A stretch of 64,000 nucleotides of DNA from Bacillus tuaregi (lineage in GTDB: Bacteria; Bacillota; Bacilli; Bacillales; Cytobacillaceae): contig NZ_LT629730.1 in assembly GCF_900104575.1 (NCBI RefSeq), positions 248,001 through 312,000 of the forward strand, read 5' to 3'. Below the pieces are notes generated by a model. It had not been told where the DNA came from. It saw nothing but the letters and a program-made list of their open reading frames with translations, and did no database searches. The position numbers were made by a program, and so were the translations under genes. This document shows, piece after piece, positions 8,128 to 17,062 of this stretch. Numbering within the stretch: the first letter of the stretch is position 1; every line of letters begins with the position of its first letter.

Positions 8128-9258
8128 TTGAATAGCATACGATATAAAATAAGTAATTTAACACGCAAGCAACTAGGATTATACCTCCTGCTTGCCCTTG
8201 TCTTCACAGCCTCCATCCTGTTTGTCAACTTTAATTACTCCTTTTACGATACACCAATCGCTAAGGTGATTGAAGCAAACACGGTCGAGACAACAGATAC
8301 AGTGGACAGCTTCCATAATGAGGATCAGTTGATAACCCAGCACCTCACCGCACAGCTGAAAAACGGTGAAGAAAAGGGGCAGCTGCTTCAATTAACGAAT
8401 GAGTTTTCCACATCCGGTGCCTATGATCATGAATTTCAGCCAGGGGATGAATTATTTGTTTCGGTTGATAAGAAAAAGGGAGAGCTGACGGGCACGATCA
8501 AGGAAGTGAAAAGGGATAAATACCTGCTGCTGATGGCCTGGGTATTTATTTTCACCTTATTATTAGTCGGTCAAAAACAAGGATTATACTCGATTATCAG
8601 CTTGGCTGTTAACGCTGTGCTGCTGTCCTATGCACTCGATGTGTATATCCAAACCGCAGGACTCAGTTTGCTTTTCGTCTGCAGTGTGAGTGCGGTCTTA
8701 TTTACCGTTATATCGCTATTTCTTGTGAATGGCTTTAATGAAAAAACCTATGCTGCAATTATAGCGACGCTACTCGGGACCTTTCTGTCGCTCTTAATCA
8801 CCTATATGGCCATGGAGCTCACAAATGAAAAGGGACTGAAATATGAAGAAATACAATTTATTACAAGACCGTACCAGGCGGTATTTATGGCCGGGCTATT
8901 TATTGGCTCGCTTGGTGCTGTCATGGATGTGGCGATTACAATGTCGTCCTCTATTTTCGGGGTGTATGAAGAAAATCCCGGAATATCGGTCAAAGCGTTG
9001 AAAAAATCCGGACTCGATATTGGCAAGGATATAATGGGGACGATGACCAATATTTTATTTTTTGCCTATATCAGCGGCTCCATCCCCATGCTAATTCTAT
9101 ATTTAAAAAACGCTAACCCATTGGGCTTCACGCTTTCAATGAGTCTTTCATTGGAATTGGCTCGAGCATTGGCAGGTGGGATCGGAATTGTCCTGACGAT
9201 TCCAATTGGCCTATATACAGCCATATTTTTCGTGAATCGAAAGAGGGCAAAAGGATGA
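8128..9258 (+). CDS. YibE/F-family membrane protein, long form
   Basis: A 376-residue protein with an N-terminal transmembrane helix (LGLYLLLALVFTASILF), an extracytoplasmic segment of about 100 residues, then seven or so hydrophobic helices with the YibE/F signatures VMDVAITMSSSIFGVYEENP and GKDIMGTMTNILFFAYISGS. The family's function is not established; it is a multi-pass membrane family often found as pairs. The start is TTG, preceded by GGAGGG. The stop overlaps the start of the next gene by four bases (ATGA), so the two are translationally coupled. Confidence 0.85.
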   Translation: MNSIRYKISNLTRKQLGLYLLLALVFTASILFVNFNYSFYDTPIAKVIEANTVETTDTVDSFHNEDQLITQHLTAQLKNGEEKGQLLQLTNEFSTSGAYDHEFQPGDELFVSVDKKKGELTGTIKEVKRDKYLLLMAWVFIFTLLLVGQKQGLYSIISLAVNAVLLSYALDVYIQTAGLSLLFVCSVSAVLFTVISLFLVNGFNEKTYAAIIATLLGTFLSLLITYMAMELTNEKGLKYEEIQFITRPYQAVFMAGLFIGSLGAVMDVAITMSSSIFGVYEENPGISVKALKKSGLDIGKDIMGTMTNILFFAYISGSIPMLILYLKNANPLGFTLSMSLSLELARALAGGIGIVLTIPIGLYTAIFFVNRKRAKG

Positions 9259-10028
9259 ATCTATTAGTCGTTTTAGCAGCCATATTATTTATATTGATGA
9301 CCCTAATCGGCGGAAAAAAGGGTGCCAAGTCCTTTTTGGCCATCTTTTTCAATTTCGCAGTCCTGCTCTTAATTATCCTGCTTATGACTGATCCGAATCT
9401 GGATCCGGTGATCCTAACCATGGTCGCCTGTATTCTGATTAGCTGTATTACGCTCTTTTTTATTAATGAGTTCAACAGCAAAACGACGATTGCCTTCCTA
9501 TCCACACTGATTACCATTGTGATTTTGCTCTTTTTTATTGTCATCGTAAACAATATAGCGATGATTCAGGGCTTTGGGGAAGAAGAAATTGAGGAGTTGA
9601 GCAGCTATTCTCTCAAGATGGGCATTGATTTCGTGAAAATTGGTGCCTCTGTAATCATTATGAGTACGATTGGTGCCATTGTCGATGTGGCGATTTCGAT
9701 TGCCTCACCCATGAGGGAAATCTATCTGCACAATCCAGCCATTAGCCGGAAAAATCTGTACAAGGCGGGTATTAGCATTGGAAAGGACATTCTTGGGACG
9801 AGTGCCAATACCTTGTTTTTCGCCTTCTTCGGCAGCTACCTTGGTCTCTTGATTTGGTTCAAGGACCTATCTTACTCACTCGGTGAAATCGTCAATTCGA
9901 AAATATTCAACGCCGAAATGATTACCATCCTTTGGGCAGGAATCGGCGTTGCACTCAATATCCCTATCACCGCCTGGATTACAGCTGCCTTTTTAGTCAA
10001 AAAAAAGACAACGCAGGAGGACCAATGA
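9255..10028 (+). CDS. YibE/F-family membrane protein, short form
   Basis: 257 residues, almost entirely hydrophobic helices, with VDVAISIASPMREIYLHNP and GKDILGTSANTLFFAFF, the same two signatures as its upstream partner but without the large extracytoplasmic N-terminal part. The four-base overlap with the preceding gene indicates a two-gene operon whose products probably form one complex. The terminator hairpin overlaps the last codons. Confidence 0.85.
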   Translation: MNLLVVLAAILFILMTLIGGKKGAKSFLAIFFNFAVLLLIILLMTDPNLDPVILTMVACILISCITLFFINEFNSKTTIAFLSTLITIVILLFFIVIVNNIAMIQGFGEEEIEELSSYSLKMGIDFVKIGASVIIMSTIGAIVDVAISIASPMREIYLHNPAISRKNLYKAGISIGKDILGTSANTLFFAFFGSYLGLLIWFKDLSYSLGEIVNSKIFNAEMITILWAGIGVALNIPITAWITAAFLVKKKTTQEDQ

Positions 10029-10052
10029 GGACGAATCTCCTGCGTTCTTTTA
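10010..10052 (+). terminator. Terminator overlapping the YibE/F stop codon
   Basis: ACGCAGGAG at 10011 pairs with CTCCTGCGT at 10037, followed by TCTTTT. The 5' arm lies inside the coding sequence. Confidence 0.75.
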
Positions 10053-10245
10053 TTGAAATGTAATTGGCTGTTTATAATGAAGCTATGGTAGGTAAGCCTG
10101 CCTTCATTCTTATAAACATCATCCTATCTAAAAAATCGATACATAATAATCTAAATGATTAATATTATGAATTGCGGTCGCCCTATGCAAAATGATAAGT
10201 TGGTTTTGGGAGATTGCTATTCTAGTATAATGAGGAGGATGTTAC

Positions 10246-10986
10246 ATGAAGAGTCGTTTAAAATGGACTTCATTATTATCTGTTATTGCTTTATCAACGA
10301 TGTTAACGGTAGCTTGTTCGCAGGATGGGACAAAGCCAGCTGATTCTGCGACAGTTAATGAAACCACTGAAATTAAAGCCATGTCAGGTGAGGATTTAGT
10401 TGCTCAAAATTCACCTGAAGAAAAGGATAAGGTATTGATTGTGGATGTTCGTTCACCGGAGGAGTATAAGGCGGGCCATATTCCAAATGCGATTAATATT
10501 TTTGTCGATGAAATCGAGAGCAGATTGGATGAAATTGCAGATCATAAGGACATGCCGGTCATCTTATACTGCAATTCTGGGAATAAAAGCGGAAAAGCAG
10601 CGGAAATCCTTGTCGACAATGGCTTTCAGGATGTTACTAACGCAGAAGGTGTAAAGGATTTTGAATATGACTTAGTTCAGTATGAAGATGTTCGCGGTGC
10701 TGATTTTCAGGCTCTAATTGATGATAATCAGGATATCGTTCTCGTTGACGTCCGACCAGAAAAGCAGGTTAAAGAAGAAGGAATGCTTGAAGGCGCGATT
10801 AATGTTCCATTTGATAGTGTCGAAGACCATCTCAAGGAGCTTCCAAAGGACAAAACGATTGCCCTTTATTGCAACACAGGTACTAAGAGCAGTGATGTGG
10901 CAAAGCAGCTGGAGGAACTAGGCTATAATCAGGTTGTCAACTCAATTGAAGGGGTAAAGGAGCATTCCTTTACTTTAGTAAAATAA
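10246..10986 (+). CDS. Lipoprotein with two rhodanese domains
   Basis: 246 residues. The signal peptide ends in a lipobox (TVAC, Cys about 24), so the protein is anchored outside the membrane. Two rhodanese domains follow: residues about 40-145 with active loop CNSGNKS and about 150-245 with CNTGTKS; both keep the catalytic Cys. Such proteins carry sulfane sulfur or act as single-domain sulfurtransferases; the partner is unknown. The start has GAGGAGG about 6 bases upstream. The gene is monocistronic with a strong terminator. Confidence 0.88.
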   Translation: MKSRLKWTSLLSVIALSTMLTVACSQDGTKPADSATVNETTEIKAMSGEDLVAQNSPEEKDKVLIVDVRSPEEYKAGHIPNAINIFVDEIESRLDEIADHKDMPVILYCNSGNKSGKAAEILVDNGFQDVTNAEGVKDFEYDLVQYEDVRGADFQALIDDNQDIVLVDVRPEKQVKEEGMLEGAINVPFDSVEDHLKELPKDKTIALYCNTGTKSSDVAKQLEELGYNQVVNSIEGVKEHSFTLVK

Positions 10987-10995
10987 TAAGGATGG

Positions 10996-11026
10996 AAAAC
11001 ACTTGCTTCGGTAAGTGTTTTTTTAT
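10996..11026 (+). terminator. Rho-independent terminator
   Basis: AACACTTGC-ttcg-GTAAGTGTT followed by TTTTTT, directly after the rhodanese lipoprotein gene. Confidence 0.85.
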
Positions 11027-11154
11027 TTGTAAAAAAAGTTAAAATTTTAAGATAGATAATCTGTCCATGTGTCTCGTTTTATATTAAAATACTATTTGGA
11101 GAATTAAAAAAAATGGTTTTATAGCTTTGACAATATATATTGAGGTGATCGTCG

Positions 11155-11838
11155 ATGAAGCTTACGTACACAGGTAAAACAAAGGATGTTTATGCACTAG
11201 AGGATGGTAATTATTTATTGAAATTTAAGGATGATGTTACAGGGGTTGACGGTGTATTTGATCCAGGTGCAAACACCGTCGGTCTGACACTCGAGGGTGC
11301 AGGACGCGCAGGGCTACGTTTAACCAAGCACTTTTTTGAAATTTTAAAGGAAAAGGGCATTCCAACTCACTACATTGATGCGGATATTGAACAAGCAACG
11401 ATGACTGTGAAGCCAGCTGAAGTATTTGGAAAAGGCTTAGAGGTTATCTGTCGCTTTAGAGCGGTCGGCAGCTTTCTTCGCCGATATGGTTTATACGCAG
11501 AAGAAGGACAGTCTCTTGATGCCTTTGTGGAAGTGACCTTAAAGGATGATGGCCGTGAGGATCCTCCAATCAGTGAGGATGCGCTAGACATGCTGGGCAT
11601 TTTATCAAACGAAGAATACAAGGTGTTAAAGGCTCTAACACAGCAAATCGCCCATGTTGTCAAGGACGAGCTGGCTAAAAAGGACATTGAGCTCTATGAC
11701 ATAAAATTTGAATTTGGCCGTGTTGGCGATACGAAGGAAATTGTTCTCATTGACGAAATCTCTGGCGGTAATATGCGTGCCTATAAAAATGGAGAGTATA
11801 TTGAACCGCTTGAGCTGGAGAAAATGTTTCTAGCCTAA
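11155..11838 (+). CDS. purC: SAICAR synthetase-like protein (PurC family)
   Basis: 227 residues, close to the length of Bacillus PurC. Motifs are YTGKTKDVY at the N-terminus, ICRFRAVGSFLRR about residue 100, DIKFEFG about 182 and IVLIDEIS about 200. PurC joins CAIR and aspartate in purine synthesis. Two points are unusual: the gene stands alone, with no other pur gene around it, and the last motif continues GGNMRAYKNG rather than the usual SPDTCR-like form. It may be a second, diverged copy with a different substrate. No PurR box was recognised upstream. GGTGATCG precedes the ATG. Confidence 0.7.
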   Translation: MKLTYTGKTKDVYALEDGNYLLKFKDDVTGVDGVFDPGANTVGLTLEGAGRAGLRLTKHFFEILKEKGIPTHYIDADIEQATMTVKPAEVFGKGLEVICRFRAVGSFLRRYGLYAEEGQSLDAFVEVTLKDDGREDPPISEDALDMLGILSNEEYKVLKALTQQIAHVVKDELAKKDIELYDIKFEFGRVGDTKEIVLIDEISGGNMRAYKNGEYIEPLELEKMFLA

Positions 11839-11909
11839 ACATAACAGAGATACACCGTTCCGTCGCAGTAATCTTATCACAAGAATAAAGTTTACCTTTT
11901 CATGATTAT

Positions 11910-11950
11910 GCCTGTTCCTATTACTATAACAAATGGGACAGGCTTTTTTT
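11910..11950 (+). terminator. Rho-independent terminator after the purC-like gene
   Basis: GCCTGTTCC at 11910 pairs with GGGACAGGC ending about 11943, followed by TTTTTTT. Confidence 0.8.
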
Positions 11951-12110
11951 CGATGCAGATTTGGTCATAGTATCCTCATTGTTTCTTTATGTAAAGCGAT
12001 TGGGAAGCTAGTATGAATCGAGTAGTCTTATATATCAAGACAGCATATCATGTTGTTTTTGCCGTCTATTCAAAAATTAGACAAATAAAGAGAGGGAAAT
12101 TGTGGGACTT

Positions 12111-12117
12111 TGTCGAA
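12111..12117 (+). promoter_or_regulatory. Candidate Spo0A (0A) box
   Basis: TGTCGAA, identical to the core 0A box, lies about 55 bases upstream of the sensor-kinase start. A single 7-mer is weak evidence by itself; the position and the sporulation-type kinase downstream are what make it worth noting. Confidence 0.35.
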
Positions 12118-12171
12118 TATTATGTAAAAATGACCCTATGCTAAACACAATCCAAATGTGATGGAAGGAAA

Positions 12172-13227
12172 GTGGTGAGGATTATTGATACCCAATCAAA
12201 CCGCAACATGCTAGAGATATTGGAGGATATATCTGAGGGCTGTTGTTTTTTAAATGCAAGGATGGAGGTTGAATACATCAACAAAGCAGGTGAAGCCTTG
12301 CTGGAGCGACCTAAGGAAGAGGTTCTGAATAAGTGCCAGTGGGAGGTTCTGCCTAAATATAGAGAAACGATAGTCTATGAGAAATATACGCAGGCGTTTC
12401 AAGAGCAAAAGCCTCAATACTTTGAATTTGTTACCGAATATTCAAACACACCAATTGAAATCAGGGTTTTTCCAAATAAATACGGACTATTTCTTATTTT
12501 TAACGATATTACAAAGAAAAAGGAAGAGGAGCAGCGGCAAAAATATTATGACCAGCTGAAAATAATTGCCGAGATGGCCGCGGGGGTTGCTCATGAAATC
12601 AGAAATCCAATGACGACGATTAAAGGGTTCCTCCAATTAATGCAGCAGGATGAGGACCTATCGAAATACAATGATATTATGAATTTGATGGTTGACGAGG
12701 TGAATCGAATCAATGACATTATTACGAATTTCCTTGATTTGGCCAAGGATACGCCCAATAAGTTAGTTTTTTGTAATTTGAATAATATCATTTCAACATT
12801 ATATCCTTTACTTGAGACAAGAGCTAACAACGAAGGGAAGTTTATTCACCTAGAATTGGAGTCTATACCTAATCTTTATGTCGATAAAAATGAAATGAGG
12901 CAGCTGCTCTTGAACTTTGTCAATAATTCCTTAGATGCAATGGAAAAAGGGAAAGCCGTTTATCTCAAGACATCTGCTAAAAAGGACCATGTCCTGCTAA
13001 CGATAAAGGATGAAGGCTCCGGTATTCCTGCTGATATCATCGATAAAATATCAGTACCCTTTGTCACCTCAAAATCGAACGGAACAGGTCTGGGTCTGCC
13101 GATTTGTTTTTCCATTGCCAAACGAAATAACGCTGAAATCAGCTATCATTCCAGCTCGGGTGGCACAACCTTTTATATTCGTTTTCGAATCAATAAAGAT
13201 AGTATTCAGCCTCAGCATGGTTCTTAA
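12172..13227 (+). CDS. Soluble PAS-domain sensor histidine kinase (sporulation-kinase type)
   Basis: 351 residues with no membrane segment: a PAS domain (about 10-115), a HisKA domain with phospho-acceptor His in VAHEIRNPMTTIKGFLQLM (about 140-200) and an HATPase domain (N box NFVNNSLDAM, G boxes DEGSGIP and GTGLGLPI). The HisKA sequence is of the KinA-KinE group that feeds the Spo0F/Spo0A phosphorelay. No response regulator is adjacent, as usual for orphan sporulation kinases. GTG start preceded by GGAAGGAAA; a second GTG follows immediately. An exact 0A box lies upstream. The signal sensed is unknown. Confidence 0.85.
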   Translation: MVRIIDTQSNRNMLEILEDISEGCCFLNARMEVEYINKAGEALLERPKEEVLNKCQWEVLPKYRETIVYEKYTQAFQEQKPQYFEFVTEYSNTPIEIRVFPNKYGLFLIFNDITKKKEEEQRQKYYDQLKIIAEMAAGVAHEIRNPMTTIKGFLQLMQQDEDLSKYNDIMNLMVDEVNRINDIITNFLDLAKDTPNKLVFCNLNNIISTLYPLLETRANNEGKFIHLELESIPNLYVDKNEMRQLLLNFVNNSLDAMEKGKAVYLKTSAKKDHVLLTIKDEGSGIPADIIDKISVPFVTSKSNGTGLGLPICFSIAKRNNAEISYHSSSGGTTFYIRFRINKDSIQPQHGS

Positions 13228-13355
13228 TTATTTATAATTATGATAGTTTAAGAGGGAGAGTATGCTCTTTTCCTCTTAAACAAACGTTTGATTAATCGGA
13301 AGCTAGTATTGAGGTTAACTTCTATGATGAATAAAAGCGAAGAAGGAAAAGGAAA

Positions 13356-13384
13356 AGGCATGGTCTAATCGGAAGCCATGCCCG
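13356..13384 (-). terminator. Terminator hairpin for the Lin0512-family gene
   Basis: GGCATGG at 13357 pairs with CCATGCC at 13376. On the minus strand it is followed by a broken T run (TTTTCCTTTTCC). Confidence 0.55.
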
Positions 13385-13395
13385 TTATATAGCTC

Positions 13396-13755
13396 TTAAT
13401 ATCCGACCTCAACCGATGCCACAACAATATACATCAAATCATTTTTGTCGCCTTTTTCTTCAATGACCACACCGCTTGTTGTCATCATGCCGCCATCCAT
13501 TACTTCAATCGTCACCTGTCCATATGGCAAAGCATCCTTCACCACAGCCTGATCAAGCTTTTCTTTGTCGCATGGAACAGCCAATTTAACATTTACCTTC
13601 ATATTGTCTAAGCTGTTTCCTGGCAAAACAGAGCGAAGTCCTGGCATCGAGTTAAAATGAATGGCATTTTGAACGGCACGAACCGCTGCCTTCGTAATAT
13701 CCTGACCGTGAACATCAATCCCCATCCCGGTTTCGATAAACATGATTTTTTCCAT
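13396..13755 (-). CDS. Lin0512-family protein
   Basis: 119 residues beginning MEKIMFIETGMGIDVHGQD and containing the GLRSVLPG and GQVTIEVMDGG segments recognisable from the Lin0512 family, small conserved proteins with alternating strand-helix pattern and no established function. AGAGAGGTG precedes the start. It is monocistronic, with its own hairpin terminator. Confidence 0.75.
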   Translation of the reverse strand: MEKIMFIETGMGIDVHGQDITKAAVRAVQNAIHFNSMPGLRSVLPGNSLDNMKVNVKLAVPCDKEKLDQAVVKDALPYGQVTIEVMDGGMMTTSGVVIEEKGDKNDLMYIVVASVEVGY

Positions 13756-14009
13756 TGAAAAAACACCTCTCTTTTTTGACTATTCATTCTACTCTATTTT
13801 AACTAGTATGATAGAAATCGGGAAGGGGCCTGGTCACTGTTCTACTTAAATTCCTCATGGTCCACTTACGGCTTATGAGCGATTCTCTATCAAAATAGCT
13901 AAGAACAAGGTAAAATAGATGATTAGAAAGAAGGCGAAGTTGCCCTCTTATTTTTTTACCGGCACTTATCAGAAAATTTAAAACTTACTAACAAAGAGGG
14001 GAAAAACAA

Positions 14010-15239
14010 ATGGAAGCTGTTAACCAAATGAAAAAAGAGACGAAGGCTACTGCCAGACCGCGGGCGGCGTGGCTCATTCTCGTCGGGATTATATTTATCG
14101 CCATCAATCTTCGAGCTCCATTAACATCGGTGGGACCTTTAGTAGATTCTATCCGCGATCATCTATATATATCCAATACTTTAGCAGGGATGATCACAAC
14201 TGTCCCTTTACTAGCCTTTGCCTTTTTCTCGCCGTTTGTACCAAAGCTTGCAAGAAGATTTGGTGCAGAAGGTGTCCTATTAGTTGCCATTATTTTTCTC
14301 ACCATTGGAATTGGGCTGCGCTCGGTATCCGGTGTTGCGACCTTATATATTGGAACCGCAGTTCTTGGGTTAGCCATAGCGGCAGGAAATGTCCTGCTGC
14401 CAAGTCTAATTAAGCGGGAATTTCCTGAAAAAATGGGCATCATGACCGGTGTATATTCCATTTCAATGAATCTATTTGGCGCCATTGCGTCTGGAATCAG
14501 TGTTCCTGTAGCACTTGGCTTAGGCTTTGGCTGGCAGGGAGCTCTGGGAATGTGGGCAATACTTAGCTTCGTCTCTATCCTGTTCTGGCTTCCACAAATA
14601 AAACGTCGTTCCGATGTGGCTAGAGCTTCGATGGCTCATCAAGCAGCTGAGAAACCTGTGAATCTTTGGCGCTCCCCGCTTGCCTGGAAGGTTACGCTGT
14701 TTATGGGCCTTCAATCGATGGTGTTTTATGTGCTTGTTACATGGCTACCAGAGCTGTTAAAACAACAGGGAATGACTGCAGGTCAAGCAGGCTGGATGCT
14801 CTCTATTATGCAAATGACCGTCCTGCCGGTCACCTTTATTGCCCCGATTATTGCAGGAAGGATGACCAATCAACGAATATTAGTGGTGATTACTGCATGC
14901 TGTTTGTTTATTGGAAACATCGGTCTGCTTTATGGCAGCTATCAATTGACGCTTATGTGGATTATATTTCTAGGAATTGGAGCGGGTCTATCCTTTGGTT
15001 TAGCAATGATTTTTTTCGGTTTACGGACCAGAAACGCCCAGCAGGCAGCAGAGCTATCCGGAATGGCACAAGCCTTTGGTTATTTGCTGGCCTCAACAGG
15101 CCCAACCCTTTTCGGCTATCTTCACGATGTGACAAATAGCTGGACCACTCCGTTGCTTCTCCTCGTTGGTGCATCCATTCTCATCCTCTTCGTAGGAATG
15201 GGCGCAGGGAAAAACCAATACGTCGGCGAGGGAGAATAG
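14010..15239 (+). CDS. CynX/NimT-type major facilitator transporter
   Basis: A 409-residue MFS protein with about 12 hydrophobic segments. The first helix ends FIAINLRAPLTSVGPLV, the signature of the CynX/NimT (cyanate, 2-nitroimidazole) branch that includes B. subtilis YycB. These are cytoplasmic-membrane exporters or facilitators; the substrate cannot be inferred, and there is no cyanase gene nearby. AGAGGGG lies 8 bases before ATG. It appears monocistronic. Confidence 0.85.
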   Translation: MEAVNQMKKETKATARPRAAWLILVGIIFIAINLRAPLTSVGPLVDSIRDHLYISNTLAGMITTVPLLAFAFFSPFVPKLARRFGAEGVLLVAIIFLTIGIGLRSVSGVATLYIGTAVLGLAIAAGNVLLPSLIKREFPEKMGIMTGVYSISMNLFGAIASGISVPVALGLGFGWQGALGMWAILSFVSILFWLPQIKRRSDVARASMAHQAAEKPVNLWRSPLAWKVTLFMGLQSMVFYVLVTWLPELLKQQGMTAGQAGWMLSIMQMTVLPVTFIAPIIAGRMTNQRILVVITACCLFIGNIGLLYGSYQLTLMWIIFLGIGAGLSFGLAMIFFGLRTRNAQQAAELSGMAQAFGYLLASTGPTLFGYLHDVTNSWTTPLLLLVGASILILFVGMGAGKNQYVGEGE

Positions 15240-15403
15240 TAACTAGCAGTAACTAGCTGGAGGCTGGATTCATATAAGCGGGAGCCTACAGGTTCCAGTC
15301 CTTTCTGAAAAAGTTGTAATGGCGCACTTTCTTATTTGCACTTTTGAAAGAAAGGAGAAGCCTTATAAAGTACAAAATAAAGAATCCTTTATACAAAAGA
15401 TAC

Positions 15404-15485
15404 AGGCATGATTGCTTTTGCAACTGCTGTCCACTTCCTGTTTTAGGAATAGACAGCGGTTAGGCATTAGAATCATGCCTTTTTC
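15404..15485 (+). terminator. Long branched hairpin with T run, possible terminator
   Basis: AGGCATGATT at 15404 pairs with AATCATGCCT at 15471 followed by TTTTTC; inside is a second stem (GCTGTC..TTCCT / AGGAA..GACAGC). It lies 165 bases after the MFS gene and could be its terminator or a small structured RNA. The rest of the 440-base gap holds only the coat-gene promoter region. Confidence 0.5.
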
Positions 15486-15640
15486 ATCCGCTTAAAAAAA
15501 CATACTTCTTAAATAGAACAAGTCCTTACGCCTAGCATCAGATTCGAACTCTTCAAGCAGTCACACTATCCATTTTATCCTGATTTGCAAAAAGGGCTGT
15601 CAAAATAGGGGCAGTTGAACAGGCATAAATTCACTATTTT

Positions 15641-15649
15641 CATAAATTA
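15641..15649 (+). promoter_or_regulatory. Candidate sigma-K type -10 element for the coat genes
   Basis: CATAAATTA fits the sigma-K -10 consensus CATANNNTA and lies 33 bases before the first coat-operon start codon. No clear -35 AC at the right distance was seen, so this is tentative; late mother-cell expression is expected for cotX. Confidence 0.35.
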
Positions 15650-15681
15650 AAGTAAATTCGTAAGGAGGAGGTGGGTTTAAA

Positions 15682-15915
15682 ATGGATAGAAATATCCAAA
15701 GTAAGTTAAATGCTATCTCAAGGAAAAGTTTGGATAATTTAGTAAATGATTTATTAAAGAAGCATCAGGTTTCAATGAAAAAGCCAAATTTGAGTCAACA
15801 GGATAAAAAAGAGCTTCGCTCACTCGTAAAGGAATTTCAATCTGCTTTTAAACAAATTACCAGAACGATGGAAAGCAACAAAACGAATACCCAAGAAAAA
15901 ACAAGGAGGAATTAA
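15682..15915 (+). CDS. Small basic protein upstream of cotX (probable coat-operon member)
   Basis: 77 residues, rich in Lys, Ser, Gln and Asn, without hydrophobic segments; predicted mostly helical. AAGGAGGAGG lies upstream of ATG, and cotX starts 3 bases after its stop with an AAGGAGG inside its end, so the two are one operon. The position matches the small CotV/CotW-type genes that accompany cotX in Bacillus, but I cannot align it to either. A role in the insoluble spore crust is inferred from context only. Confidence 0.6.
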   Translation: MDRNIQSKLNAISRKSLDNLVNDLLKKHQVSMKKPNLSQQDKKELRSLVKEFQSAFKQITRTMESNKTNTQEKTRRN

Positions 15916-15917
15916 TA

Positions 15918-16412
15918 ATGAAAGAAAGTAAAGTTTGGGCAGGGCAAGTCCCAGATGTAGAAAGTGTCGATTTAACAAAAAGAAGAAAGAACCATACTTG
16001 GAATGCATTAGATCCATCTTCCTGTCACCCTATGGATAATGGTGATCTAGTAAACGATTTATCTGGAACAATTGAAACGATTCAGCAGTCATTTGAACAA
16101 ATTGTTGTGATTGACTCCGCAGATGTGGAAGTTACTACTACTGATACGAAAGCAGCTGTTTCACTTCAAGCAGCGCTACAGGCAACCATCGCGTTAATTA
16201 TCAGTATTTCAGTAGCAGATAGTGCAAAAGCAGAAAAAATCACTCAGGATCTAATAGGTAAACTAAAAACAACTCAGGTTAACCGCCAGCAAACCTATAT
16301 TGAAAATTCAAGAGGTGTACGGATCCATACAACAGACACTGACCTAGTTGTAAACATTCAGCTACTCATCCAAGTACTAATTGCACTTCTAGCGAAAATT
16401 GACATTTTATAA
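15918..16412 (+). CDS. cotX: Spore coat protein X
   Basis: 164 residues. After a variable N-terminus come WNALDPSSCHP and TIETIQQSFEQIVVIDS, then two related halves, VTTTDTKAAVSLQAALQ and IHTTDTDLVVNIQLLIQ, characteristic of CotX. The protein is part of the outermost spore layer (crust) and is made in the mother cell late in sporulation. It follows the small basic gene directly. No CotY/CotZ genes are adjacent. Copy B of the interspersed repeat follows about 50 bases downstream. Confidence 0.9.
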   Translation: MKESKVWAGQVPDVESVDLTKRRKNHTWNALDPSSCHPMDNGDLVNDLSGTIETIQQSFEQIVVIDSADVEVTTTDTKAAVSLQAALQATIALIISISVADSAKAEKITQDLIGKLKTTQVNRQQTYIENSRGVRIHTTDTDLVVNIQLLIQVLIALLAKIDIL

Positions 16413-16459
16413 GGAAACAGGAATTCTCTACTAACCATAATAATGGGTAGACGAGCTTG

Positions 16460-16650
16460 TTAACTTCATTCAGCAGAAGTCCTCCACTTCTATAAGTGGG
16501 GGATGAATGCAAATGGTCCTTCGATTCAGTGGGGGTACAAACCCCGGCTGAATGAAGTTAAGCCTCCGGCGGATGTCACGGATTTTTTTAAGGTAGTTTA
16601 CCCGAGCGAGCTTAGGTAATCCGGACGCAAATTCGACGGGCGAATTTGAT
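16460..16650 (+). repeat. Multi-hairpin interspersed repeat, copy B
   Basis: Complete two-module copy: TTAACTTCATTCAGC at 16460, hairpin CCTCCACTT-ctat-AAGTGGGGG, GGGGGTACAAACCCC, GCTGAATGAAGTTAA, then the second module. The stem at 16598-16619 reads TTACCCGAGC/GCTTAGGTAA instead of TTATCGAGC/GCTCGATAA: the U-A pair became C-G on both sides, keeping most of the stem. The rest of the gap to 17062 shows no gene. Confidence 0.88.
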
Positions 16651-17062
16651 CCAGACTTAGTAGTTAGGCTGAGTGAGGCAAGTTCATCATACTTGTTTTA
16701 TTCAGCCTTATTCATTTTTCGAACGACCTGCTTACATATAGGAGAACCAGGATTCATAATCCTTGTGTTCAGTCTTATCATACTCTGTTTTTATTTTCTG
16801 AAAATCAGCTGTTTTTGCCTGTAATAAAACTAACCGTTCTAATAAAATAATTCAAAATATCCTCTTAAATTGCTCACATTTCGTTCGGTTAAGGGACTAT
16901 AGGGACATGCTAAAATAATATTGTGAATCAATATACATATTATTGAAGGTCTATGATTTTTTGAAGGGGGAGAGTCAAAAAAACAAACATCTGTCATTTC
17001 TTGGCTGTTCACAGTTGAAACTCCATTTTTTTATACCAAAATACTAGGGCAAGAAGGTGAAG

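Noticed and set aside
10155-10343. 62-codon frame overlapping the start of the rhodanese lipoprotein
   Set aside because: It overlaps a certain gene in another frame and lacks a ribosome binding site.
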